A DNA stretch of 64,000 nt from Symbiodinium sp. CCMP2592 (taxonomy: Eukaryota; Sar; Dinophyceae; Suessiales; Symbiodiniaceae), in NCBI GenBank assembly GCA_905221615.1, contig CAJNDT010001232.1, forward strand, positions 1 through 64,000, written 5' to 3'. The position numbers and the translations under genes were made by a program. Each line of letters begins with the position of its first letter. Positions within the stretch are counted from its first letter, which is position 1. Shown here piece after piece: positions 33,566 to 47,400 of this stretch. The notes below the pieces were generated by a model, which did no database searches, was not told the DNA's origin, and worked only from the letters and a program-made list of their open reading frames with translations.

Positions 33566-34849
33566 GCGCTTCCCAAGCCGTTGAAGAAGGGCACTGGCAC
33601 TGGTGGAGCAGTCAGCCCCGCGACTGAGTTAGTTTGGAATACCATACTTGAATACTGTTTTTGGTACCTGCTCCTTACAAGAACCATTATGAAATAAAAG
33701 TCTATACTTTTTTCTCCTGCTTACTTCAAAGTCCAGAGGAGGTTTCTAGAAGGCAAAGGGTTTAGGATTTGGGGTTTAGGGTATAAGGTTCCTAAAAGGC
33801 TGAAGGTTTAGGATTTGGGGTTTGGGGTATGAGGTTCATCGTCATACTTAACACCCGGCTATTGGTATGCATCCTTCCTCACCAACATCACAACCATCAT
33901 CACCATCGCTTTTGGCAGTATCATCGCCATGGCCGTGCCAACGGCATATTCAGCACTAGCCTCATCACTGCGTTCAACAGTCGAATCATTATCGTCCACT
34001 TGCATTATCATGTCGCAAAAGCAATGGCTGTGACTCGGCTTACTGATTAGCATCTGTCCGATGTTGTTCCTTATGTTGGCAACAAACAGTTGGCATACGT
34101 CCTGGCACAACAGAAGCACTGTGCAGAAGGCTCTCTGGCCGTCAGAAAATGCCCTGCCGAGCACTCAGTGGCAGATTTTATATGTGCAGGGATGCGGGGT
34201 TTGGCTAATACTGGGTTTGCGAACTGTTAGCGGCTAGCCGAAGCTAGATGCCAGTGGCAACAATATGCTGAAGTTGGTCTGCAGCATTCCGAAGGAGTCG
34301 ATTTGTACCGGTCTTCTCATGTCCAACAAGCAGCAAATATTGTTTGAAGGTCCGTTATAATACGATTCACGAGCACTGGATGTTGGAGCCTCCTGGTTGC
34401 CCGTTCAAGAGCAAGCAACCTCTTAAAGGAACCCACTCTGATTATTGAGGCCCCTCATTGCTGGGTGCTCCTTATTATAAGCTTTGTATAATAAAACCCA
34501 AAACCATATTCTAGTTATTGAGGCCCCTATGGTACATTCTTCTAATTGCCCTCATAGATCCCTGCAAAGGTATCCTGAAATGACCCTTTAAGGGAACCCG
34601 ATTCCAATTATCAAGGCCCCTACATTATAGTACCCTTATAGATCCCTTTTAGTATCCCTTAAGGACCCCTTTCAAAGGAAGAAGGATTGAACCACACCAT
34701 CTACATTGCAGTGGCCGAGTACCTCGTTTGGGCAGCTCTTGACCGCTTACATGGGCGAGCCACGCTCTACTACAACGAAGACCGGTTCGACAAGAAGGCT
34801 TTCAAGGACGCTGTTGAAAGACACGAGCTTGCCATGACGGCCAACAAAG
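33566..34849 (+). CDS. Three exon-like segments of an unidentified gene
   Basis: 33566-about 33631 ('ALPKPLKKGTGTGGAVSPAT'), 34238-34349 ('KLDASGNNMLKLVCSIPKES' 'ICTGLLMSNKQQILFE') and 34712-34849 ('VAEYLVWAALDRLHGRATLY' 'YNEDRFDKKAFKDAVERHEL' 'AMTANK'). The last two join in phase 1 through GT-AG sites (GAAG|GTCCG, ATTGCAG|TG), and the last ends AAAG|GTTGGG. Codon use and open frames are convincing, the family is not recognised. The 3' exons may continue at 35788-35891 (Pro/Ala/Lys-rich) or be interrupted by the retroelement remnant that follows. Confidence 0.6.
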
Positions 34850-34899
34850 GTTGGGGCAAAGGCACAGGCAAAGCGCTCAACTCCGTGATACCCCCTACC

Positions 34900-35200
34900 C
34901 ACATTGATAGAGAATGGACCAATCGGACAGTAATAGAAGAACGAAAATTACGAGCCCAATATCAACATGTCAAGTTCTCAGACAGGTGGAAGCAGCGAAA
35001 ATGTTAAGGGCTCCAGCGGACGACCCAATGAAACAAGTACGATTCGAACAAGGTACGGATAGACCATGTATTGAACACACTCGTAGAGTCGGAAAGCCAA
35101 GAGCCAACTGGTTCGCTGAAACATGCAGAGATGCCTGTACAATATGTGATCCCAACACCGAATTTGATGAGCAAAGCATCGCACAAATCAGGGGTTTTGG
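34900..35200 (+). pseudogene. C-terminal remnant of a non-LTR retrotransposon protein, frameshifted
   Basis: Two + frames overlap here: 'RTVIEERKLRAQYQHVKFSD' 'RWKQRK' in one, then 'MLRAPADDPMKQVRFEQG' and 'TRRVGKPRANWFAETCRD' in the other. R-R-V-G-x-P-R-x-x-W is a common end signature of LINE-type reverse transcriptases. The switch near 35000 indicates a frameshift, so it is inactive. Confidence 0.5.
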
Positions 35201-35787
35201 TAACCAAAGCAAACAACCGCGAAGCTCCTTTCAACTAATTAAAATGTGCCATTGTGTTAACGTCATCGAATATGACATCCAATACTTCAACACAGTGGCG
35301 GAGCGGCGCTGCCATCACCTTTTCAGGTTGAAAAGCCAATGTGGTCACAAACCTAGGGGCCCATGATTTTCCATTCCGCAGCTAGGGTCCAATCTTTTCC
35401 TTACGTGCTGGGCAACGCTCAGCCTCGGACAGGCAGCGTAGAGAGAGAGAGAGACCCCTTTAAAAGGAACCCGACTCTAATTCTTTAAGGCCCTTATACT
35501 ATAGTAACCCTAAAAGATCCCTTTTAGGAACCCCTATAATATACCCCTTTAAAGCAGCCCTGTTTTGTAACCCTATTCTAATTATTAAGGCCCCTATACT
35601 CTATAGCAACAAACCCTAAACCCAATTTCAAACAATTGAACCCCAAACCCCTAAACCCTTAAAGGACCCTAAACCCTAAACCCTAAGGCCCCTATACTAT
35701 AGCAACCCTTAAAGACTCCTTTTAGGAACCCCTATAATATACCCCTTTAAAGGAGCCCTGTTTTGTAACCCTTAAAGGATCCCCTCG

Positions 35788-35891
35788 GCCCCGCAAAGCC
35801 CCCAAAAAGCTCCCAAGGCCCCGGCGCCGCCTCCCAAGGCGGGAGCTTGGGTGCCGCGCCCGGCCGCCGTGTCTGAGCCCAGGGCCAAGAT
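35788..35891 (+). CDS. Exon-like Pro/Ala/Lys-rich segment
   Basis: Very GC-rich; codes 'APQSPQKAPKAPAPPPKAGA' 'WVPRPAAVSEPRAK', with another frame giving a Pro/Arg-rich product. It lies between repeats and just before the 190-bp duplication. It could belong to the preceding gene or to an N-terminal extension of PACRG. Confidence 0.35.
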
Positions 35892-35892
35892 T

Positions 35893-36076
35893 CCCAGAGA
35901 CCCCAATAAGGTTCCTTTAAAGGGTCTATAAGGGTTCCTTTAAGGGATCTATAAGGGATCTACAGGGTTTAGGGTTTAGGGGACTCCAATATCCTTTAAT
36001 TAAGGAATATACCTTAAATTATAGTAGGATCCCTAATATGATTTAAGGAAGATTCCTTAATTAAGGGATATTGGAG
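35893..36076 (+). repeat. 190-bp duplicated segment, copy 2
   Basis: Second copy of 9751-9942, same orientation and same internal TTTAGGG block, 26 kb away. It ends with a family-D hairpin (TTAATTAAGG inverted arms). Confidence 0.85.
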
Positions 36077-36250
36077 TCCCTGGATTCCTTTCCCTTTTTT
36101 GGGGGGCTTAGGGTTTGGGGGGTTTGAATTTTAGGGTTTAGGATTTAAGGTTGAGGATTAACTAGGGGTTTAGGGGTTGAGGGTTAACTAAGATTTGCTT
36201 CCTTTTGGGGCACCCTATTCTTGTTATTGAGTCCCTTATATCCTGTCACC

Positions 36251-36304
36251 AGGACTTCGATACTTCCTGGTGCTCGGAACGATTTGGGCGTTTCACGGAG
36301 CTAC
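36251..36304 (+). CDS. Exon-like segment 'DFDTSWCSERFGRFTELR'
   Basis: Between an acceptor (CTGTCACCAG|GA) and a GT donor (CGG|GTTACT). Possibly a 5' exon of PACRG by position only. Confidence 0.35.
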
Positions 36305-36597
36305 GGGTTACTTAGGGCTTAAGGAGTTTGGGGCTTAAAGGGTTATGGTGAGTTATGGTGACCCTGAACCCCAACCCTTCATCTGGGTAGGGCTCGTAGA
36401 ATGTTCCAGCGTAGGGGTTTGCTTCTCAGCATGAGGCCCCCATGTCTTATGAGTTGTCCAGGGTTTAGGCCCTGTTAGCTTGGGTTCAGGGTTGGGGTGT
36501 TCGCGGTCGGGGTTGAGGGCATCCACCCTAAACCCTAAGCCCCCGAGACTTTGGATCTTCAACCCCTAAGCTGAGCCCTAAAAACCGTCGCAAAGCC

Positions 36598-36663
36598 CAC
36601 ACCACCAAGAAGACCCGAAGTGAGGTTTCGTCGAGCCTACGACCGTGGTGACGTTCCTGTCCA
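36598..36663 (+). CDS. PACRG: PACRG exon 1 found
   Basis: Codes '[17 protein letters not shown]', matching the F-R-x-x-Y-x-R-G-D-x-P start of the family. Left edge approximate; GA donor GTCCA|GATTAG, phase 2. Confidence 0.8.
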
Positions 36664-39600
36664 GATTAGCCGGCTTCCCAGAGCTTTGGTCTGTAGTCGG
36701 TTTACTGTTTTCAACCGGGGTCCGGGTATAGGGTTTAGGGTGTTTTTTCCTGAGCTCGTTTTTGTGGTGGAACTTGTTAGGCTTAGGGTTTCGGGTTTTG
36801 GGTGTTGGCTGGGCTCGCCACAGCTTTGCTCTTTTGTAGGTTTGGGGTTTAGGCTTTTAGGGCTCTTTTTGAGAAACCGTCGTTGAGGATTAAGGGTTTC
36901 TGGCTCAGGGTGAAAATGCGTTTCAGATCCGTTCGTGGGTATGTGTGTACTTGTGTGTTGTATCCGTTTCGGGTTCGTTTCGGTTCCGCTTGGGTCCTTT
37001 TGTGGTTCGTTTGAGATCCGTTTGTTGTGGGCTGCAGGAATTCCAACGTGCTTTTCCGGGTCCATTGGGTCTGAGACCCCGACAGACCCCAAAGCGAATC
37101 CACAACGATTAAAACGCCCGGACCGCAAAACGGATAAACCATGCACCTGCCTCGTAATCCCGAGCACGGTTCGTTTTGGTTCCGTCTTGTGGTCAGCCCG
37201 CAGCCCACTCCTACTGGTGCTGCTGCTGCGACTGCTACTGCTACGGCTCCTGCTGCTGCTCGCTCCTGCCGCTAGTGCTGCTGCTGCTGCTGCTGCTGCT
37301 GCCGCCGCCGCCGCCGCCGCCGCTGCTGCTGCTGCTGTTCTGGTAGTCTTACTCCTAGTTCTACTCCTAGTGCTACTGCTACTGCTTGCTATTGCTACTT
37401 CTACTGCTCTGGCTCCTGCTGCTGCTCCGTCCTGCTCCTGCTACTGCACAGTACTGCTACTGCTATTGCTCCAAAACAGTGTGCCAGGAGGAACAAAAGA
37501 GCTTTCAATGCATTGTTCGTATTTGTATGAACGTTTACCGTACTTACGATTGTCATCAACTCTATCTGGGGGTTTCCGAAAATAGGGGACCCTAATGTAC
37601 CCTATTTAGTAGGATCCTTATTATAAGAACCCTCAAATAAGGTACCCCTAATTTTCGGAAACTCCCATCTGAAATCTACGGCTGAAGTGGCAGAACACCA
37701 GGTTACGAGGGCGTGAGCAAGAGCCTGATGTGGGCCTGCATCTGTTTGCCCTCTTGGGATGAAGGTGTTCACAGGTGATATAGGGGCCTAAATGGAAGTT
37801 TCCGAAAATTAGTGGTACCTTATTTGGGGGTCCTTATAATAAGGATCCTACTGTTTAGGGTGCTATGTTACGATCCCCTAGTTTCGGAAACTCCCAAATA
37901 AGTACCTATACGATTTTGGGGGGTTCCTTATTATGTTCCTAGATTAATGTACGGCAAAACCCTATGCTAATTATCAAGGCCCCTATATTAGTCAGCAATG
38001 GTTTGGTTTACTCGCTTGTAGCAATGGTACTGATTCCAAAACGACCTCTCCGCACCATGGGAGAGGATCATATACGTTATGCTTGTGCATGAGAGTATGC
38101 TCAAGCCTAAATCCCAAGCCCTGAACCCCAGAACCCTAAACTGTGAAGCTTAAAAGCCCCAGGATGCTAGTTTAAGCCGAAAGTCGACTCAAAGGAAGTA
38201 TCCAGGCATCCGGGCAACAGAAAGAAAGGCCAGGAATGTCGAGTTTGAGGAGACGAGGAGATCGAGTTTCTTTAAGTGGTGTTTTTCAGTTTGGGGTTCA
38301 ATTCCCATGAAGGTTTAGGGTTTAGGGTCTGTACCAATGGTAGGTTTTATATAAGTGTAAACACTTGGAACTGGATTAGGGTTGAGGGATTCGGGTCGAC
38401 ACCAGGGTTTCGGGCTCAGTGTAGGGATCTGTATTTATATGGGCTGCCGTCGTAGCCTTCACAAAGACTCATTTTGCTTAGTTCCACAGTCAATGAATGC
38501 CGCTTTCTGAAGCCTATAAACCCTCTGATAGATCCCTTTATAGAACCCCATATAGATCCCTTTAAAGGAACCCTGAACCCCTAAACCCTAAACTCTGGAC
38601 ATGCCAGGTGGAAAGCGCCCTTGGAGAAGTTGGACTACATCCACTTTATGCCCCTCTTCTTTGATGGCCTCGGCCCTGGGAACTGGGTTTAGGGTTTAGG
38701 GTTTAGGGCTGGGTTTGGGTTTAGGGTATAGGGGCCAGAAACTGGTTTTGATGTTGTGTAGTTCAGGGTTTAGGGGCTTAGGGTTTAGGGTTCTGGGAAC
38801 CAGAAACTGGGTTTGATGTTTTGTGTGAGCGTGTGTGTTGTTGTAGTCTTTTGTTTTTATTCGTCCTAGGATGTTGTAAATGTGTGAGAGAGGGGTTGTA
38901 GCAGCGCTTCGGACAGGGGTTCATAAGGTTGATGATATAAATCCTGCATTACCCATAATAAGGAATATACCATAACTCCCATAGTTTAAGGTCCTTAAGG
39001 TAATGCAGGATTTATATCATCAACCGTAAGGATTATAGGGCGGCCTCAACATGTACCAAGGCAACTTTTTTTTGGGTAGCATCTTTGTGGAAAGTATGCT
39101 GTTTCAAAATCAGGATCTACATAACACTCCTGTTTTGTCTGAAGCTCTACTTTTCGTGCAGGTCGTCCAAGTTTGTTGCATCTGTTGTGCATTCGTGGCT
39201 GCGGGGGAGGATAACACGTTGCTTGTCACTTTGCCAGCTGTTTCAGAGGCAGGTTTGCAGACTTTGGCAAAGCAAGCTTGATCGGAGGCTTCGACGGTTT
39301 TGTTCTGTTGGGTTGGGAACGTGCACCGACTGCTTCAGGAGATGTGGTGTCCCTTCTGATAGACCCGCTTTTCTGAGTTGAAGTATGTTGAAGTGTTTCT
39401 TTGTTCCCAGTCGCAGTGCCGAAGCTAAACCCTTGTAGCCCAACCTCAACAAGCCCTCGAACTGCAAACGCCCGTGTCCTCTTGCGAGGTCTGAAGGAGA
39501 AGCAGGACCGCAGCAAGCCGTGCGAGTTATGTCGATTTTGGCCAAGTTTCCAAAGATATGTGTTTTTGGGAGTTGGGTCTCGTTTTTGTGTTTGTGTTTT

Positions 39601-41395
39601 CCAAGGGTTATGCTTTTCAAGTTTAGTGCAGTGCGGGTTCAGCGGTTGGAAGTTGGAGTTCCGGCTTTAGTGTGTTTGCTCTTTGCACATATTGGCCGGT
39701 TTACAATGCCGCCGAACACATGTATGAGCTCAGAGTAAGTACCTGCGACTCCCAAAAGCATTCGCATGCGGCGAAGTCGACAAAGAGTCAACTTACCGTT
39801 GCCAGAACCTTCCTTTGGCAGCCACCTGTGTAATCACCTCAACACCGGCAGAAGTGGAACTCGAAACCCTGCAAATGACAGGGAAGTGGAGAAGCAACCA
39901 AAAGATTCTCGTCACTAGTACAGATTATTAAGGATAGCCCCAACCCCTGCAGCCCGAGAGGCCCCAAACTCCAATTCCCCCCAATGATGAGGGTCCCCAA
40001 CCATGTGGCTTCCAAGGCTGCAGCATAAGCCCCCCCAAACTTCAATGTCCCTGAAGGTTCGATGAGTGAACCCTTATAGAAGCCGTATAGACTCTAACCC
40101 GGAAAGGGACTTAAACCATAAACCATCAACGCTAAAGCCTAATTTGTAGAGGATCCGTATGGCTTCCTCTCCACGCATGGCATCCACAGCCTTCTGGATC
40201 ACGGTGGCAGCAGGACAATGGGAAAGAGGGTGTCTTCAGTGTTTGGTTTTGGTAGTTTAGAGGTAGCTTCAGGGGCTTACGGTTTAGGGTTTACAAAGTT
40301 TAGATGTATACAGATCTTGCGCATGCAAGCACTGCACGTCACTGAGAGTTCGTTGGTGAATTCAATCTCAGTCCGATCGGCCCTGATTGACTGTTTTGTC
40401 GCAGTCCACGTCAATGCTCTTAGGGTTTGGGGCTTAGGGTGTGGTTCCTATAAGAACGAGCGACTTAGGCGAGTTGAATTGCACGGATATGAAAAGCCCA
40501 AACCCACTTGAAACCCGATGAACACCCCTACAAACATCACTGAATTCGCGGAAGGTTTTGGCATGAAGGTTCCCTGACCTCTCAGCCTGACAACCCTTGG
40601 GTCAATTATTCGTTTGAATGCCTCTTTGCTTCAGGTATTGAGTCTTGGGAGGGTTGCGTTCCTCATCGTTATCAGTTGAATGCCACCCCTTGCAACAACG
40701 GTGTAAGACGGCTCTTGTCGCTCAACGCCTGCCCATGTTCCTCGTCATCATCCCTTGTGGTCAGCTTATCGTCATCATCATCATCAACACCATCAACATC
40801 ATCATCATTACAAGCACCATCACCGCTGGCACCACCACCACCACCACCACCCTACTGCGCCAGCAACATCATTTTTCCAGAAGACAGATCATCTGTTGCT
40901 AGTGATGTACCTGTTCACTACCTGTGCCCTACCAGCACTGTCTGAAATCCCCAAACACCATCCCGACGACATCGACATGAGCTTAGCTTGCGGGCTGCGC
41001 TCTACTATAACCCTGAGCCCTAGCGAGACCCTAACTGTACCTTGGTTGCTCGTTTCTCGTGACTTGAACCCAACCCTAAACCCTAAACCAAAACCCTAAA
41101 CCCAACCTGGGCCAGGATCACTTCAACCATTCCTCAGCTCATCCTTCCCATCAAGGCTTCCGTGGACAATCCCCAACTCCCCAAAGCCTTCCTTGTCATG
41201 TAGAGGTTTAGGGTATAGTGTTTAGGGTTTTAGGGTTTAGGATCTAGGGTTTAGGGTTAGGTTACCATAAGGTCAACTAAGATATATCAAGCCTGATACT
41301 ATACGGGTTACGAGAAGAACTACTAGAACAGGCCCTCCGCCTCAAACACTATATAAAAGTTCTGCCCCAACATAGGGGTCGGACTAGGTGGTAGC

Positions 41396-41454
<59 letters not shown>

Positions 41455-44400
41455 CTCTTTGTGGTATCATATACCCCGATACCCTACCTAATCGCTCATA
41501 CCCTACCCTGTCCCAATGCTGAGAGTGCAGAATAGTTATGCTTGCATGGTGTAGTGCGTGCTTGGCTCCATGGCGGACCGGGTGATGACGCCTGCGCCGG
41601 GGACTTTAACAAGCTTCGCTTCTACACTGTGGCGAACTTGTTCCCCGGACTTCTAGGGAATCCTTCTTACGGGGCCCTAAACCCTAAACCCTAAACCCTA
41701 AACCCTAATGGAGTTCAGCGAGGCGGTGAACAGCTTCGGGCCCCGAATCTTCGTGGCGCTGGCTACTTCTTCGTTTCAGCACTTCATGAACACCTGGAAT
41801 CCTGGAGCCCGCAATCTCCCAACCCTGAAGACTCCAAGCCCTTTAGGGTTTAGGGGTTTAGGGCTTTGGGGTCTAAACCCCAAAGCCCCAAAACCATTGG
41901 CACTGTAAAGGCCCCCCAAACCCTAATACCCTTCAACACCCTAACTAAGGCCCTGAGCCCTGCCAGCACTGTGCTTTAAACACCGCAGCCTTCTGCGAAG
42001 CTTGCAACTAGACCCCGGGCGCACATGCGCCCAGCATGCGCTTGAGCCACGACTGCCGTGAGCGCGGATACTCCATAAGAGCTCTATAAAAGTTACAATA
42101 TTAAGATCAAGAATGATATTAAAGAGAATACAAATAAGTATAATGATAATGATAAACAATGATAATACGCATAATAGCAGTAATATAAATAATCATAATA
42201 GACCGTCTAATTCCTGAACCCTCAACCGTCTGCGCCTGGCGTTGTCAAGACACGACAAAGTATCACCAGAAAAGTGGCACGAGTTCGGCGATCCCGGATG
42301 CCCTGCACGTGGAAGCTAAAGCTCTCCAGGCTTGGAGCCTTCAGCCGTGAAGAAGCCGACCTCATTAAACCCAAGACCCCAAGCCCCAAACCCAAAGCCC
42401 TAGGCTCTAAACCCAAAGCCCTTATCCCAACACCCAGGACCCTAAACCCTGCAAGACCCTGAAGCTTATCAGTATTGTTTTTGTTGCAAATCCCCGGTTT
42501 CCGAGCTTGTAATGTAGCTGGGGCCTGAAATACCAACCCTTCGGGTAGGGATTTGTTAGGTCCGCCGCTGTTTGGAGCTCGGTATAATGTTGAAGGGTTT
42601 GTACAGGGATTCATGTTGGGTTGCGGTTTAAGTTACAAGTTAAAAGGTTCGGGCTTGTGGATGAATTGAGAACCTCATGAAACTTATTTGAAGAACCCTG
42701 TAACACCCTTCAAAACCCTCTTCGAACCCTGCATAGAGCCGTGTGAGGACCCCTGCGACACCATGTAGCTCCTTGCAAAAACCCTACAGGGGACCATAAA
42801 GCCCGTATCGCAACCTTGCGGAAGCATCCATGTCAATGAAAGCCCTGCGGAGGCTTTAGTTGTTGGGAGTTCAGCGATCTATGTGACAAAGCACAACACG
42901 AAGCAACATGCTGGCATCTTTCAAAAGCACCCTTCAGTTATGAGAAGAGAGGTGGATAGATGCATACATGCATGTAATGTTTGCTAGGCGGATAGATGGC
43001 CAACCGGACAGTGAGAGACGGATATGCTAGGAAACGTCAATCTGTAGTCGTGAGGACGTTCGAAGTTAGTGTTCCTTTCGGGGGCAGTGCAATAGGTTAT
43101 GGAGTCTGTTCCGTGTGTTTGCCTTACCATTCCACAGCCGCCCCTCGAGGCCGCCCTCAACACGAGGGACACGGACATCGTGGCGCGCACGCTGCAGGCA
43201 GTCAGTATTCATCCGTCCTGCCTGCCAGTGTTAATTCAAGCTGAGCTTAGTCCCGAACCCTAAAGCATCCTAAATCTCAGAACCCCAAGCCCAAACATGT
43301 AGTCCATACCCTAGCCTAACCCCGAAACCCTCACCCCCAAGCCCCTAAACACTAAGCCCCAACAAGTTGAAAAGCCGACCCCGCACACCCTATCATCGTA
43401 AACCCTGAAGTTTGGGGTTACCCTGAGCCGATCCATCCATCCGTCCATCCGTCCGTCCATCCATCCATTCATATGTACAAAAATACATACGTACATAGTA
43501 ACATAACATAACATACACAGATAGATAGATACCTGCATACATACATACATACATATATGCATATGAGCGAACATTGGTTGTTGATTTGTTCGTCTATTTA
43601 TAATTTGATTTGTTTTATAAGGTTGTTTACTGACTTGTTTATTGGGTTCCACCGAACCCTTGTGGTTAGAACCCCTGAAGATCCCTGTCGTAAGCCCTCA
43701 TAAAACCATAGGAAAACCGGAAGCCCTTGTAGAAGTTGCGGGAGGTTTTGCAGAAGCTGATCACATCGGCCCCGGGTGTGGGTCAGGCATCCGACAGGGC
43801 TGAGTCTGCAACAGCTTTGCGGCTGTATTGTTCCGATGGTTTGGACAAGCTTTAGGGATTGTATGGGGGTTTCCAAAAATTGGGGACCTTACTATAGTAC
43901 CCTAAATAGTAGGATCCTCATTATAAGGACCCCAAAATAAGGTACCCCTAATTTTCGGAAACTCCCGTATTGACGGGGGTGGAGCTAGATGCTTTATCGC
44001 GTCTTGCGAGAGTTGTTGGTGATCTCCTGGCCAAGGCTTTGTTACTGGTCAGTTGGGGTAGGGTACAGGGGTTAAGCTTTGGCTTTCCTGTCTAGTTACC
44101 ATGTCTTGCAGTGTAGGAGCCTATTCATGAAGCCGCAATGTCAAACTTCAGGGCTACGACTGCTACTACTACTATTACTAATATTACTACCATTACTAAC
44201 ATTTAACGTTTAGGGTTTTTTTCCACAGGGTTTTTCCCATATCAGAGGGACCGGGGTGGGGGACGAATCGGAGAGATAAAGCCGTGATTTAGAGTTTCAG
44301 GGTGGGTGCAAACGAATGAAGGCCACCCTGCGGGATCAAGTGGCTCGAGACCAGAGCCGCGCGTGGAGTTTTGGTCGGAAGGAGAAGACACCGACTATGA

Positions 44401-47400
44401 AAGCCCATCAGGTGGTGGCTGGCCAAAGCCGCAAGATTCCACAACGGCCAGTGGTGGCAATGACGACGCCCCGCGCCGTTGGTGGAAGCAGAACAAGGTG
44501 CCTGGACCAAGCTGAAGCTGGTGACGCCCAAGCACCGCCAGCACCTGCACCTTTCCCCCCAGAACCACCAAAGGCAGTACCCCTACCGGTCCAACCAACC
44601 ATGCCACCACCCAAGAAGAAGGCCCGGCCAGTGCAGAACATCTGGAGCCATACGCCGACGATCCCCTTCTTTCCTTCCCAGGAGCAGGTGCCCCACGTGC
44701 CTCACCAGCCTGCTGCAGCAAATGTGCCTGCAGGCCAAGATGGTGCTACCCACGTGCCTCACATTTAGGCCTTTATGTTAGGGGCCTTCATGACTTGAAT
44801 AGGATTCCGAGAAGGGCTCTTTACAAAGGGGCCCTGGAAGGGCCACTAGAAGGGTTCTATGATGTAGGGACTTCGGGTTGAAACGGGCTTGTAGTGGAAG
44901 CCAGCAAGTTGGAGCATCAATATCCTCATGCCCTTAAAGGGAAGGTATAGGGGATCCTAGCACTAATCAGCCTAAATCTATCTTCCAACCTTTCCGGGAT
45001 CCAATCCAAGGGCTAAGTGTTTTAGGCGCTTGGGGTTGGGGACTCGGGGTTTAAGATTTTAAGTGGTTCAGGGGTCAGGGGATAAGGGGCTGAGGGGTTT
45101 GGGGTTTAGGATCTATGGTTTAGGGTTTAGAAGGCTTCGGGGTTAAGGGTTTAGGCTGTAGGGAGTTCAGGACTACGTATTATAGTACCTTTGTAGATCC
45201 CTTGTAGTAACGCGTATATACCCCTTTGAAGGGACCCTCTTCTGATTTTATAGCAACACTTCCCTCAGAACTCAGAAATCCCTGGGAGGCCCTGGTTCCC
45301 TACTACAGGCAGCTGCTGCCGAAGCTCTCACAAGATCGGGTGGAGGGTTTTGCGGGGGGGGTTCGGCTTTAGGGCTTCAGGGTTTAGGGTTTAGGGGTTT
45401 AGGGTTGAGGGTTTAGGGGTTTAGGGGTTTAGGGTTTAGGGGTTTAGGGTTTAGGGGTCTAGGGTTTAGGGTGTAGGGTTTAGGGGTCTAGGGTTTAGGG
45501 TGTAGGGTTGAGGGTAGGGTTTGCACAGGGTTTAGGATTAAGTGCTTAGGATTCGGGCTAGGGTTTGGGAGCAGGGGTTTGGGCTTCACGGGTTTGGCAC
45601 TAAGGATTTTAAATTCCTTTTTGGGTTTAGGGTTTAAGGGTTCGAGATTTAAGGGTGGTGGGCTTCGGGTGTTTTCAACTTTCGTGAGACTCCATCTGCT
45701 GGTCCAGTTTTAAGACTTTTTAAGGCCTAGCCGATGGCCCTAATCTCAAACTAGCTTCAGGGTTCTACAGTGCTGCAGTCGCAATATGGGTACCATAAAT
45801 ACTAGGTGCCGTATCATAATAGGGACCCAAAAAGGGACCATAATTTTGACAACCACCCATTGTGGTTTAGGAGCCACGAAGTAGTGTTATGTGGGTTTGG
45901 AAGATTCGAGGTTTCGGGTTCGGGGTCCAGGTTCAGGAAGGGTTTAGGGTTTGGGGGTTTAGGGGTTTAGGGTTTAGGGTGTTGCTGTGAGGGGGTCTGG
46001 TGTAGGACTTCATACACTTTCTATTCCCGAAACCAAGCATCCCCTGTAGCCCATGGTGCATACAGGGCCTTGCCAGGGAGCCACATTGAAGAAGCCCAAA
46101 CCTAGTAGTAGAGTAGGTAACCTTTAAGCTTTTTGGTTGGTATAGCCCCTATATAACCCCTACATAATCAAAAACGTTAACCTTTAGTTCCCCATGATAC
46201 CCCACAAGCAGGCAAAATAAGATGCCACGGCCACAAACCTCCGTACATCGGAGGGTGCAAACTACCAAGCATGTTCCTTAAGCCTCCGTGATACAGTTAT
46301 CCTACGAGAATGCGCCGACCCCAAACCCTCAGCCCTAGTATATTTACCAAGGCCAACCTTGTTAAGCTGAGCAGCTGAGTTTAGATATCAGCTGTCAGAT
46401 GTCTATAGCAAGGGTTTAGGGGTTCAGGGTAAGGGACTTAACTTAAGACCACAATAAGGAAACCATGCTGTTTACTCTAGATCCCAAGTAGAGTGGCTTA
46501 AATTACAACTTAAACCCTGAACCCCTGGACCCTTGCTGGAGAAATGGAGCGACACAAAAAACAAAAAGAACCCCTGAACCCGACCTGAGCCTGACAACCC
46601 TCAGAGTCCGAAGCTCTGCTCCATCTTCCCGAATGCAAAAAAAATCAAGATCCTTAGCAATATTAGACTAGGGCTTTGGAGTATATAGGGGTGACTAGAA
46701 GGGATCTGAAACGGTACTATAATATAGGGGCCTTAATAATTAGACTAGGGTTTCGGAATATATAAGGGTGACTATAAGGGACCCATAACGGTACTATAAT
46801 ATAGAGACCTTAATAATTAGACTAGGGTTTTGGGGTGGTTTAGGGCTAAGGGTTTATAGTATACACTACCTAGTCATAATAAGGAACCACCAGAATGTAT
46901 TGGTAAAGGTTTAGGCCCCTACATTATGGCCAAGTGTGCGAAGCAATGTGGGATTCGGATGCATCTTAGGATTTAGGGTGTATGGGGGGTTGAACTCTGG
47001 CAGAAACAACGCCTGATGGGCTCCGACTTGCAGGGCAGTAATATAGAGGCTTAAATAACTACGTATACTGATTCAATTTTGGGGTTCCTTATGATAATTA
47101 TAGTTTAATATACCCCCAAGCCTATTCTAATTAGTAAGGCCCCTACATTAGGTCAGGCTTTAAGGTCTAGGCTGTGGTTTCCGTGTCGGTTTAGGTTCAT
47201 TTGGGTTTCTTTTTCTGGGCAGGGATTGCCAGGATCTGGCTGAGAGCTCTTTTTGGTACCACGTAGAGTAATGGCTGTTAAGTTGCTTTTCAAACCCGCC
47301 TTAAAGTGTACCACAAGCTCTGGTCGTAACACTCATAGCCACCCCGGGCTGCAATAGCCGAGGATCTTTAACCTGTACAAGGACAGCACCACCGGCACAG

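Noticed and set aside
33829..34164. Minus-strand 101-codon frame and plus-strand membrane-like frame
   Set aside because: Opposite strands equally plausible in a CAT/ATC-rich stretch; no splice or homology support.
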